Assembly (NCBI GenBank): GCA_033439295.1
Contig: JAVTLE010000017.1
Coordinates: 682,001-746,000 of the forward strand
Reading direction: 5' to 3'
DNA: 64,000 bases
Origin: Deuterostichococcus epilithicus
Lineage: Eukaryota; Chlorophyta; Trebouxiophyceae; Prasiolales; Stichococcaceae
In this document: positions 47,130 to 57,487 of the stretch, piece after piece
Layout: each line of letters opens with the position of its first letter
How positions within the stretch are numbered: position 1 is the first letter of the stretch
Program-made: the position numbers and the translations under genes
Notes under the pieces: model-generated
What the model saw: the letters and a program-made list of their open reading frames with translations, nothing else
Told to the model about the DNA's origin: nothing
Database searches by the model: none

Positions 47130-48823
47130 GAAGTTGCCGATGCGGAAGCTGTTTTGCAGTCTGCCTGCTGTGCACAGACAGGCAGCCCACCTCGTATCAG
47201 GCCCAGCAACAGCAGCACCAACGTCATGGACGCAGTGCCCATGTCCACACCAAACAGGTCGATCAGCTGCTGCGCCTGGCCGCCTGCGAGCACGGAGAAA
47301 GCCTGATATATGGGGTGCGTCCAGCCACAGGATGTGGTGCCGCGGACCCTGCGCTAACAGGCGGGCGAGCAGACTGCTGTGCCGCAGACCAGTGGCAGCC
47401 GGCAGCGGCAAGCTAAGGGGATTTCCTCTGTGAGCGGCAGAGGGTCACAATGTACTGTGCCGCAGGGAGGCCGAGACAGGTGCAGCTCTGCTGCCTACTG
47501 TTGCAGCTTGTCATGCATGACACGAGTCTGTTGCTGCGGCATCACCTGCTTGACTGCTGCCCTCAGCCGCTGCAGCCTTGGCGGGGCTTGGCCCGCCGCC
47601 GCTGCCGCTGCCGCTGGGTGGCGGGTCGTTGGGCGGCTGCGGGCTGGCCATGCTGCTCTCGCTGGCTGCGCTCTCACGGCTGCGGCACAGCGTCCGCCGC
47701 GAGCTGTGTGCCTGCGGCAAGGTCGCCAGCTGAACGTAACTACACTGTGCAGCTGGTGACTGCCTGACCTAGCCAGCTGCTGCGAGGCTGCGTGGGTGGT
47801 CCGATGTGGGAAAGCGTGTGTACCGTGCCGTGGCTTCTGTTGCCACTGTGACAAATAACATCAGCATGCCTCGTACTTGCCTCTCGTCACGGTGCAACGC
47901 TTTTCACGTAGAATTGCAAGCACCTGTCAGCAATCAGTGCAGCGGCATGCGCCTCAGACTCAGTGTAGGAGGATCCTGGCTGCGAGCCCCACCTGAAGGT
48001 CAGCAAAGCAGAACTGTTCCGCGAGGGCACTTTGCGCAAAACCCCAACCGGCGCCTCGTACGGCGTCAGTCACGGGGCTGGAGCGACCCCGACCTGCTGC
48101 CAAGACCAGGCACAGCCGTGTGCGGTCGATAGCGGAGGAAGCGGCCACTGGGTAGCGGTTGCGTGGTGCTCACACGTGTCAGTGGATTTGGCCGCTCCAG
48201 CTCATCAACTGCAACCTGCAACCAATGTGTCCGCCCACGGCGATAAAGGCGCCAGATTGCGTCCAGACTGCGCCACTGACCACCGTCGAAATAACAGTCG
48301 TCCTGGGTCCTGGATCTTGAACTACTTCTCGGATTCCCGGGACTCTCTGCTGACTTCAGCTCAGCGACCGCGGCCACGCCTGCATCAGCACAACTTCTTG
48401 CTGTGCTGGTGAAGCGACCCAGACCAACCATGCACAGCGCTACACTAAACGCAAACCAAGTGCTGTACCTCTCCCAGCGCACGCCAGTGAGGCCGTTCAC
48501 TGGCCCAAGCAGGTAACTCGGCGAATGTGCACAACATGCATACAAACTGTGCAGAGGAAACTGTTCAGGGCGCTTGAAAGTGACTTCTCACACCGTGATC
48601 GGTCTCTTTCCCTTCGAGATGCTCGCACACGCTGCTGTACCAGGCCTGCGACCTGCGCACCTGCTTCATGCATGTGCATATATATCAAGCGTGTTATGCC
48701 TCCACAATCGTCTGTCTGCTCTGCTAAAACAGCAATCAGCACGGAAATCACCCGCTGCTGTTGCCTGCGAGTCGCTGTTGCCTGCGGGAGACCGACCATG
48801 CGGAGTCGCCAGCAGCTTGCCAT
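47130..48823 (-). CDS. Possible small membrane protein, incomplete model
   Basis: Candidate exons on the minus strand: a start exon from ATG 48823 (MASCWRLRMVGLPQATATRR) ending at a GTGATT donor, a piece AGWGFAQSALAEQFCFADLQ (about 47995-48060), a Ser/Pro/Gly-rich exon (about 47540-47710, SSMASPQPPNDPPPSGSGS), and GGQAQQLIDLFGVDMGTASMTLVLLLLGLIR (about 47190-47295), which holds one hydrophobic helix. The last two join in phase. Exons further down to about 46430 are possible but not supported. The N-terminus is basic and could be an organelle targeting signal. No family was recognised; this could be a partial view of a plastid or mitochondrial membrane protein. Confidence 0.35.
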
Positions 48824-48929
48824 CGTCAGTGCTGTTGTGAATTTCTGCCTCTCGGACCGCACTCATGCGGTCCAAGCGGCTCGATCGATCAACCCTGGCT
48901 TGACGCCTAGATCATCTGTTATAATCGCA

Positions 48930-51831
48930 GGTTAGTCCCGCAGCTCCGGCGTGGGTTAGCGGCGGCGGCAACCGGCCGTGGCTCGGGCCGTAGTGCGGTC
49001 GACGGGCTAGAGGAGGCAGAGAGGAACGCCCAGAGCGCAGCCGACGACTTTGTTGGCCAGCTGGACGAGTGAGTGCACATGTCTGTCACTCGCTGCGGGG
49101 ACGAGCGACGCTCTGATGTGCTTTGGCATGGTTCAGACTTGCTGAGCTTCTGGGCAGTCAGGGCTTGGTGGACGAAAGCATTTGTTACGCCAAGCACAGC
49201 TTGAACACACAGTTCAAGTTTATCAGTGCATGACAGCAGCGCCAACCAGCGAGCGGCGCACACGGAGGGAGAGGGCGGTGATGTGAAGGGCGACATGCCC
49301 CCCCCCAAAGAAAGGATGAGGTTCCAGGCAACTGACAGCTTCACTTGTATACTTGCAGCGCTAACAAGCGGGCGGCAAACATTGAGGGGAGTGGAATGGC
49401 GGGCGGCGATGTCAAGGGTGACATGCTCAAGCCTTCCCCCGCCAACAACCCCCGGGTGAGCCTGTCTAAGATGCACTGCTTGTGGGGCACACCCTATGCT
49501 GCAGCAGCCTGGTGGGCAGCAGAGATAAGCGGTGTGANCCCCCCCCCAAGTAGGCCTGCTGCCATGTGATAGGATTAGATGGTGTCGCTGGCTTCAATGG
49601 CAGCAGATGGCTGTGTCCTTCTGTCGTTTCTGCAAGCGGAGGAGCTTGTCCAGTGATGTGCGCTGCCGCGGTAGGTCGGGGCCCGGCGAGCTGCACGGTC
49701 ACTTGCGTTCGCCGTACGTGGCACTTGGCATCTTCGAATCGCTCCTGAGCTTTTTATGTTGCCACAGTTCATACTATGGCTCTCTGGCTCCAGGTTCGGG
49801 GCCTGGCGATTGGCGCAGCCATTGCGCTCGCCGCACGGGGAACAGGGTACCTGCCGGCGCGCATGGCCGCGTTTGCGCACCTGCTCGCCTGGGCGGCGCT
49901 GCTGGGCGCCAACTTGTGGACCACGTTCTTTGCGGGTTTGCGGTCGGGACACTGCGTGCACTGCAATCGCGATTGCACGGATTCACAGCCCGGCATCGCT
50001 GGGCTCCAACACCTCTGCGCTACATTTTGGGCAAGGAAGTCGTGAGCCTTGCGTAACCCGCGGCTGCACGTGTGTGTTATCATTTGAGAGGCACCTGCAC
50101 TGGGACAGCAGACGGATGCGTGCGGGCGGCAGTGGAGTGGAGACATCTTTGCGTTTTGTGCAATGGTGACCACAAACGATCCGCAACGTGCCAACAAAGT
50201 CGCACTTTGTCTGCAGGGCTCACGATGTTCCGCAACCTCCCGCGGCAGGTGTTCGGCAAGCTGCAGGTAAGACTTGAGAAACGGCTGACTCGCTAGTGCG
50301 CCAACCTTCCTGATAGGCAGTGCTCCATCTGTGTGCCCATCCCTGTGTGCAATGGCAGAGGTGTTTCCATTGTGTCCACGTGTCAGATATCTGCAAAAAC
50401 ATCCTGTGAAATGTGCAGCTGTGCATTCACGTCGCCGCAGTCAAAGCTGTGTCTGCTGTACGAGTGATCTAAGTGAGGTTCTGCGGTGGTGGAGATCTGT
50501 GAACCATGCTAAACCACAAACCCAGCAGTTTGAACCCTGACTCTTGCAGCCATACTGTCGCAGTCCAAGTTGTTCCCCCAGTACTTTTGGCTGGAGACGG
50601 GTTCTGCGGCGGTGGCGCTGGCGACGCTGCACTACAGCGGCACCGGCATCCTGCGCCCGCAGCTCATCACCCTGGGTGAGTCAACAAAGTCGCCACGCAC
50701 GTCGCCAGACCAAAGGGGGAGTCGCCAGAAGGAGTGGCCTAGAGGGGGCAAGATTTTACGCTTGCATCCTATCGCCATTGGAGTGCCTCCTGTGTGCTGC
50801 AGCTTGAAACGTGGGGCGTGATTGCTGCAGTGGGGGAGCATATATCGCTTGTTTGCCCAGGAATGCAGAGTTGGGAGGGAACGAGACCAGCGCTGTATCG
50901 TGGGTTCACTCTGCCATGCTTGCTAGCTGGTCGGACGCTGTGCAGTCTGCCAGCCAGCTGCCCCGCTCACAGCAGTCACAGTGCTACATGACGCCCAGGA
51001 GCCCCAGAGACGTTGTACTTCGCAGCGACTCGGAAGCCCTGAGAGCTCCGCGATGCGGGCATTGCGCCAGCGAGGTCGCTGGCTGACCGACTGCCGTACA
51101 GTAGCACACAGCCGCAATGATAGGTCAGTCGGAGCATTGCAGGACATGCAGTAGAACAGAGCATCGAACCCCGTATCCGCAGGTGTTGCGCTGGCGGGGT
51201 CGCTGGCCAACCAGCTGTTCGTGGAGCCGACCGCCACAAGGTTGATGTTCCAGCGGTACGAGCTGGAGAATGCGCCGCAGCGTGACAACGACACCATCAA
51301 GGCTCTGTACAAGCAGTTCTCCACCTGGTGCGTGATTGTCTTTCGGCTTTGTGCTGTCTAAGCCCACTGTTCTCATCTGCTTTCCTGCCTGAACCCTGCC
51401 ATCCCAGCTGGCCAGGGCCCAGCTCAGCCAGTACCGCTGCGGCCGAGGCATGCGCCGAGGCGAGGGTCAAGAGAGACTGGGTGGCAGGGCTGTCTGCAGC
51501 AGTACGAGGATGCTCCGCTGTGTGACTACGCTGGCCGGGAATGCACATCGCCGGTGTTGTTTCTGTGCGTATGGCAGTCAGCCTTGCAACACCGCCACGC
51601 ATTGCGGCATAACGCGCCCACGCGTACCTGCGACTCGCTGGCCAGCCTCGCTTCGAACAGTCTCGCTCAGAACAGCCTCCCTCGGCTGTGCCCCAACGGA
51701 GGCCTTGACGCCCTGTCTTTGCACTCGCGCGCAGGCATGGCATCAGCTCGATGCTGAACTTGGGGGTGCTGGTGGCGGCCGTCACGCACGGCTGGTGGCT
51801 CGCCGCCTCGGTGCTGCGCGTCGCCATCTGA
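48930..51831 (+). CDS. TMEM205-like (DUF4149) membrane protein with LEA-like N-terminal helix
   Basis: Well-supported exons: 49794-49935, 50217-50266, 50564-50675, 51183-51327, 51735-51831 (TGA), all in consistent phase. They give the four-helix DUF4149 domain: AHLLAWAALLGANLWTTFFAG, LTMFRNLPRQVFGKLQ, SKLFPQYFWLETGSAAVAL, LANQLFVEPTATRLMFQRYELE, and the closing STWHGISSMLNLGVLVAAVTHG, which matches the human TMEM205 YHGLSSLCNLG end. Upstream exons at about 48931-49068 (VDGLEEAERNAQSAADDFVGQ), 49137-49224 (LLGSQGLVDESICYAKHSL) and 49359-49455 (NKRAANIEGSGMAGGDVKGDM) give a charged amphipathic helix region, as in plant LEA/DUF4149 fusions. The start codon is not resolved; ATG 48798 would overlap the divergent gene's first exon. 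The biochemical role of the family is unclear. Confidence 0.85.
49234..49455 (+). repeat. Tandem copy of the acceptor side of a TMEM205-like exon
   Basis: The exon starting at 49359 (ANKRAANIEGSGMAGGDVKGDML) has a copy at 49240-49310 after its own CAGCAG (ANQRAAHTEGEGGDVKGDM, with a small deletion). The offset is 119 bases. Confidence 0.85.
49538..49538. other. Ambiguous base in an intron
   Basis: A single N at the edge of a C-run in an intron of the TMEM205-like gene, probably a homopolymer-length uncertainty. Confidence 0.9.
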
Positions 51832-52807
51832 TGCCCCCGCCGGCGACTTACACCATGGTAGCTTTTCGCGCTTTGTGGTGCACAATGTTGCCGAGCCAGA
51901 GCAACTTCGGTTTGTGTCCAGTCAGACATGCAGCGAGTCCGGCTCAGCAGCACTGTCAGTTGCAACGCTGACTGCTGGTGGCAGCTGGGCAGGAAATTGA
52001 GTCTGTGAATCGATTCGTGCCTGAAAACACACGGATTCTCGAAATTACGGTGACACCAATGCTGCAGCCACTGATTTACCCTTCCTCAATCCTGTTCCTG
52101 GGTTCCTATTCTTTCCTGTTTTTTTTCCCTGTTTTCCCGAGCTTTCGGCCCCCCAAGCATCTGCCAAAGCTGTAGCTGGCGCAGGGGATCTACATCCAAC
52201 ATTTGCCTTTGCTTTCCACGGCATTACATCTCAGGCTCAGCGAAGTATCTATGAGCAGCTGGTGGAGAGTTAGCAATAAAGCTGAAATATATAGCGAGGG
52301 TCCGGGCCGGACCGTCCGGCGGAAAGCGGCAAAATTTCTGTAGGGAGGGCAAGCCGCTAGGCCGAGGGTCAAAGCTGGGTCGCCGTGTGTGCGCAAGGGC
52401 TGGCACGGAACATTGGCCATGACTAGCAGTAGCCATGTTTGGCGTCAAGGGCAGCGGTGCATGGCGGGGCGGCGCGCCATCCACGATAGCCAGTGAGCGC
52501 CGCCGCTGCCACGAGGCGAGCGGCGGGCCGGGCCAGCGCTTGGCGTAGCCTGCCTGCGCGGCAAGGGTATGTGGCCCAGACTTGGACCAGGTAACTCTGC
52601 TGGCTTGCGTCTGGGAATTGCAGGGAGCCTATTGCGCTCCCTGATATACCCTACGCTTCTCCCACCCTCGGAACTCTTCTCCCTCACGTGACACAGGCTT
52701 CATCACAAGCCAGCATAACTGAAGCTTTCGGTTGTCTACGACCGTCTCTCGACGTTGTAATTCAATCTCGCACGCGCTCAGCATCTCGCGTCGGTGAGCC
52801 ATCCAAG
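51832..52807. other. Spacer between TMEM205-like and ABM genes
   Basis: About 975 bases in a head-to-tail arrangement, holding a 3' UTR and a promoter. There is a T-rich tract near 52105-52140 and a GC-rich palindrome, CCGGACCGTCCGG, near 52307-52320. No gene was recognised. Confidence 0.45.
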
Positions 52808-55707
52808 ATGCGTTCAGCGACATTCGCCCTGCTGCTGGTCGCCCTCGCTGCCGTCGGCGCTTCTGCACGCCCCTTCGACATCGAAGAGTGGCCTAAGGAC
52901 ATTTTGAGCGCCATCAAGGTGAGAACTCGCATTCCAAGGGAAGCCTCTGCTTCTTATCGCAGCTGCACCTGACGCTGAAGAACGCGGAAACCATAGGTGC
53001 AGGCCTGTGGTTTGTTGTATTGGTCACTCACGATGTCTCTGATGTATATGAAGAACCTTTGTATTCTTTTGAGCGATGTCGTGCAGCGCACGAGGCCAAA
53101 AACTGCTGCAAACTCCTGGCTGCCCATAGCGGCCATTGATGCGCATGCAGCACATCGAGAAATGTAAGTGAGCACGGCCAACAGGACGAATGTCTGATTA
53201 CAGTTCCACATATCTGTGTTTGACAATGCTAATCGCATGTTGCTTCCAGGGTTCTGGCATCAGCGGACGCGATGTCAATGCGGACTTGCCTCGTCGCCAC
53301 CTTCTCATGTCAGAAGAAGAGGAGAAGTGTGTACCTTCGCTTGTTACCCATTGGCAATTGTGTCAACATTTGGCTGCGCCTATGCAGTATCATCTTTATC
53401 TGCAGCGCGGTGCACATATGTAAATCAACCGCTCACCATCAGCTCGACGGAGCTCACTGTGGACGAAATCTGCCTGCCGCAGCAGAGACTCACCAGTACC
53501 TCAGTCATCCAATTCGTGTCCCTGCTGTCGCACTGAGCTGGCACTGCTGCTGCAGGTTTGTGGTCCTCGCCCGCTTCGATGTGAAGCCATCGCTGGCGAC
53601 CAAATTCGAAGAGCTTTGGTGCAAAGTAAGTGTGCTGAGCATGCGAGCTTGACACGACTGGAGGATCGTCGTTTCCTGCTGCACGATCACAACAGGTCAT
53701 CATAGGCATTTGTTCCTTCAAAAGCCTTCAAACCGGTGCACAGCTCAAGGAGGAGGCGGAGCAGCAGGAGGGCCTCATGCGCTTCGGCATTGCCAAGACA
53801 CTGACCGACAACCGCCAGTTCCTGGCCTACGAGGTAAGAGATCCAGGGAAGAGGCTTTCACACCTGCCTACAGGTGCATTCTGGAGCAGGCGTGGGCGGC
53901 ACCCAAAAAGGCGTGAGCGTCGAGTGCATTCATGCTTCACGCTCGACCTTGTTTGTCGAAATCATGCGGGTTTCTTGCTCGATGGGCAGGAGTGGGAGAG
54001 CAAACAAGCTTTCAAGAAGCACCTACAGAAAAAGGATTCCGCTTGCTTGCAAAAAGCTTGAGAAATATGTCGAGGTGCGACAGAGAGCGACAAGGCAGTT
54101 GATGAGAATATGCACAGCACGGTTATGGCTGTGTCTCTCCGCATATGCAACGCCAATGTGTCCCTGGCTACTTTCTTCCAATCAGCGCAGGGTTTGGCTT
54201 GATGTGATTGGTTAATGCACACAGGAGCACAATATTGGCGCCACCATGACTCGTCTGGTCTCCCGCGCTTCCACCAGCAGCAGCACTGACGCCCGCATGC
54301 AGGTGACTCCTGTCTTTGGCGTTCGTTCTATGGAATGTCAGCTGATTGGCAATTATGCCTCAGCAATGCCGACTGTTCGTGATGCATGCTGCTGCTAGCT
54401 GCATCTAGATTGCAGTTCTCACCTGATGCGATGATAGCCAGAGGCGCCGCCCTGCTGTCAGGGCAACTCAACTCGCTGATGCACGCCCCTCTCCGTCAAA
54501 TTTGACAACGTGACATTTTGCTCGCATGCAGTTGGGGGCCATGAACCCTGTGCTACGCAACACAATTGATGCCGACGTCTATGCGCACGCAAGTGCTGCC
54601 GTATCAGAGGCGCGAGTCCATGCAAATGATTCTAGATTGTTCAACCGAACTAACCACCATGTGCATGCGGAGGCAAGTCTACCTGTAGACATTACCTGGT
54701 CACGGTGATGAGAGGATGCTGCACTGCTTTCAAATGTTATGACCGGCGCTGATGCCTGATGTCGTCGTGTTTGTTGCGCCTGCAGAAGTGGGTGGTCGTG
54801 CCAGACGGCGAGAAAGAGAACAAAGCTGTTGTCCTGGTCCGCTTCGCGGTCCGCCCGTCCCTGCTGGTATGCCTTACCTGTCCGCCGCAGTCCCTTGCCA
54901 TTATACATCACATCGTCGGCAAGTCTTCAACTTGCGGCACTGGTTCCCTTGAGCTGCTGCTCATTCACGTACGAGGAACGAGCTTGCCCCGCATGCTCTT
55001 CTTGCAGGACGAGTTTGCGAGCGTCGCCCAGGAGCTCACTGAGAACGTGTCTGCTTCGGAGGGTGATAAAAACCTCGTGCTGTCCTTTGCTAAAGACGCC
55101 CTCGACGACTTTACGGTGCGCCCAGCCACATATCACATTCGTTGAACGGATAGTGTCAGAAGGTAGGCATGATACATTCTTCGCTGATGGTATCAGTCTG
55201 AAAAAGTTGGCGGTGGTGTGTGTCGCAGGTCTACGGTTATGGCGGTATGTACATTACTATCTCGTAGTTCCTGATATGGTTGCTGACAGCTTGCAGATCG
55301 CCTTGTAGATGTCTGCCATGCGATGGGCGAGTTGTTGTAACTGCGTGCTTGACGTACATGAAACTGTCGTGCTGCAGAGTGGAAGAACCGCCAGGTGACC
55401 TTGCGGTTTTTCCATTCCGTCCTGCCACGCGTGCAATTTACGTTGTTGCGCAGACCCCCGCCCACGGCCAAGCATGTTCAAGCAAGCTTATTGACAGCAT
55501 ATATCCCCTTTTCTGTTCCTTCTGAAAAACGTGGACAACAACATATATACCTATTGTGCGGGGTCTGCCTCGCCAGGCACTGGAGGAGCACCTGCAGAGC
55601 GACTGCTTCAAACAATTCCGCTCCTTTGCCATGAGCCACGACATCTTTGCCAAGAAGACCATGCTCAAGCCCATTTTCAACATGTCTTCTGACTGCTCGG
55701 AGGAGTG
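52808..55707 (+). CDS. Secreted protein with two ABM-type (antibiotic biosynthesis monooxygenase fold) domains
   Basis: The ATG at 52808 begins a clear signal peptide (ATFALLLVALAAVGASA, cleavage near residue 20). Exons: 52808-52918, 53250-53326, 53556-53625, 53744-53833, from 53990, about 54225-54302, about 54531, about 54786, 55009-55113, a short VYGYG exon near 55231, EWKNRQ near 55379, and the last from about 55577 to TGA 55705-55707. Domain 1 reads FVVLARFDVKPSLATKFEELW, GIAKTLTDNRQFLAYE and EWESKQAFKKHL. Domain 2 reads VVLVRFAVRPSLLDEFASVAQ, EWKNRQALEEHLQSDCFKQF. Both follow the ABM order of beta strand, helix and the E-W-x-x-x-x-A-x-x-x-H-L signature. ABM proteins include small oxygenases and haem-degrading enzymes; the substrate is unknown. 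The exon starting 53990 has no clear GT donor before an in-frame stop, so that border is unsure. Confidence 0.85.
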
Positions 55708-56271
55708 ATCCGCATCTGTCCGCAATATGAGACACATTTTGCCCGATGCCGCAAAGTGGTGTAAGAGGTTGGCCGTGTTCTCAGGCGAGATCAAGTGCCG
55801 GCAGAGTTGGAGGAACTGTGATCCGAGTCTGCCATAATTTATTGCATAGTATCAAGCTACTTCACTTGCGCTTTTGAGGGACATTGTCGCGCGCATCGTC
55901 GCAGCGAGCACAACTGTACATGGCTGGTGCCCATGCACGGCGGGGTCTCAAGGGTACGATGCGACAGAGCAAGAGCCCTGCAAGGCGACAATGGCAGTAC
56001 CTCTCACCGTGTCAACCATGAGGCCCACCAGCCAACATGAGGACGAACCCCTGCGACTGCTCGGACGGCGGGGCCGGGCCCGCCGTTGTCGCACCAACAC
56101 CAGGCGTCGTGAAGCGCTGCTGATCCACAGCTGGCTGCATGCGAGCACCATAGTGCTCGCAGGCGGGCCACAGCGCTGGTGGTGTTGCTGCAGCTGTGCT
56201 GTTTAACAGCGGACTGTGTGGCGGTCGTCAGATGCGTGACTTCTAAAGGTCGTTATAAAATAATAAGCCCC
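55708..56271. other. Convergent spacer, 3' ends of ABM gene and hypothetical minus gene
   Basis: About 560 bases with no recognised gene. It contains only short unsupported open frames. Confidence 0.45.
55760..55764 (+). terminator. Possible TGTAA polyadenylation signal for the ABM gene
   Basis: TGTAA, the usual chlorophyte polyadenylation signal, lies 53 bases after the ABM stop codon. The motif is short, so it could be chance. Confidence 0.35.
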
Positions 56272-57357
56272 TCAGTAGCGGTTAATCACCTCGATCACCT
56301 GACCTACTGATCGCTCACACCAGTAGAAAAGTGTCTCGCGAGAGCCCGGCGCTGCTCGGCAGAAACCCCGATCACCGTACAACACGCTATATCTGTGTGA
56401 CATCCTGTTATCTGTGGGTTCTAGTGACACTCTGCAAAGCTCGTGACCGGCAGCTTCAAGCCTAGGTACTCCAGCTTCGAACTGCAGCGTCTGGATCAAG
56501 CAACCCTGCAGCACGTGCAGACGCAGAATTGTAGCTGCGGGAGGCGGACCTGCGTTTGTTGGTGGCGCCTGTGCTGCCACAGAAAGCAGCTACCAAGTTC
56601 AGATCTGCAAGCACCAGTCGTACTCTTTTGCCAGCGTCGTCCGACAAACACGCCGCTGGTTCTAGCAGCTTGTTGTGATCGTCATCGAGCTCTCCACGTG
56701 CAGCAGCCCGAGCGCCTGGGGCGTGACACAGTGAAGGCAGAGGTGTAGCAGCCTGGGTGTGTGCAGCTGGTCTGGACGCCTGGCGCGAGTCCCGCGGCGG
56801 CCTGTGCAGCCTTTCACATTTGCGCGATGGATCAGCGAGTCTGCTAGCACACGGATGCGTCGGGAGCTGCTTGAGCTATAGCTGGCACACGTCACGATGG
56901 AAGTCCACCAGGAGAATGGATACCCGGCGTCACCTTTCGGAGACAACGCCCAGCAGCAGCAGCAAACGCTCCCAGGTGACCGCGCAGCTGGCATCCGTAG
57001 GCTGTGCCACGGAGGGTAGCATTTACCAGGATGTCCAACTAACATACATGAGGTGATCAGTCAGAGCAGCGCTCACTTGACTGACCAAACGCGTTTCTGT
57101 GGTGCAGAGTCGAGGCCCAGCCGGCTGCACACCAGCTTGGGAGCCAAAACCACTGCATCGGCAGTCGCCACGCAGCCCCGCAGCTCAGATGAGATGTGCG
57201 TCGCAGATTCCCAGTCGGGGAGCTTGATGCACTGCGGCGCCGCCACCCAGCTGCTTGACACGCTGTTGCATGCGGCCTCCTCCCTGCCTGGCCCCTTTGG
57301 CAATCTAACGAGGGCAGCTGCGGCATGCAAGAGAACCTCTTCCCCCCGGTCTGACAT
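56272..57357 (-). CDS. Hypothetical protein, three-exon minus-strand model
   Basis: The ATG at 57357 opens a frame of about 94 codons beginning MSDRGEEVLLHAAAALVRL and containing CIKLPDWESATHISSELRG. A second probable exon at about 56933-57000 reads PTDASCAVTWERLLLLLGVVSER, with a CACAG acceptor and a GTGACG donor. A third, from an acceptor near 56582 to the stop at 56272, reads ATILRLHVLQGCLIQTLQFEAG and onward. Codon quality and splice signals favour a real gene, but the phases of the joins were not proven. No domain was recognised. Its start is only 130 bases from the kinase B ATG on the other strand, so the two probably share a promoter. Confidence 0.4.
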
Positions 57358-57487
57358 GCACCATTAGCCACTTGACGCCTTACATGAGTATCTCCCATTC
57401 CAGCAGCGCCCGGCATGTCCCTGACAGCCTTTTGTGCATGTGCTCAGAGCGGCCTTCGGAGCCAACACACAGCCGGGCCTGTCAGCG
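57358..57487. promoter_or_regulatory. Very short divergent promoter, hypothetical gene and kinase B
   Basis: Only 130 bases separate the ATG at 57357 (minus) from the ATG at 57488 (plus). If kinase B has a further upstream exon, this spacer would instead be part of its first intron. Confidence 0.4.

Noticed and set aside
52299-52322. GC-rich palindrome as an intrinsic terminator or operator
   Set aside because: Bacterial-type terminators are not expected in this nuclear genome; it is noted only as a sequence feature.
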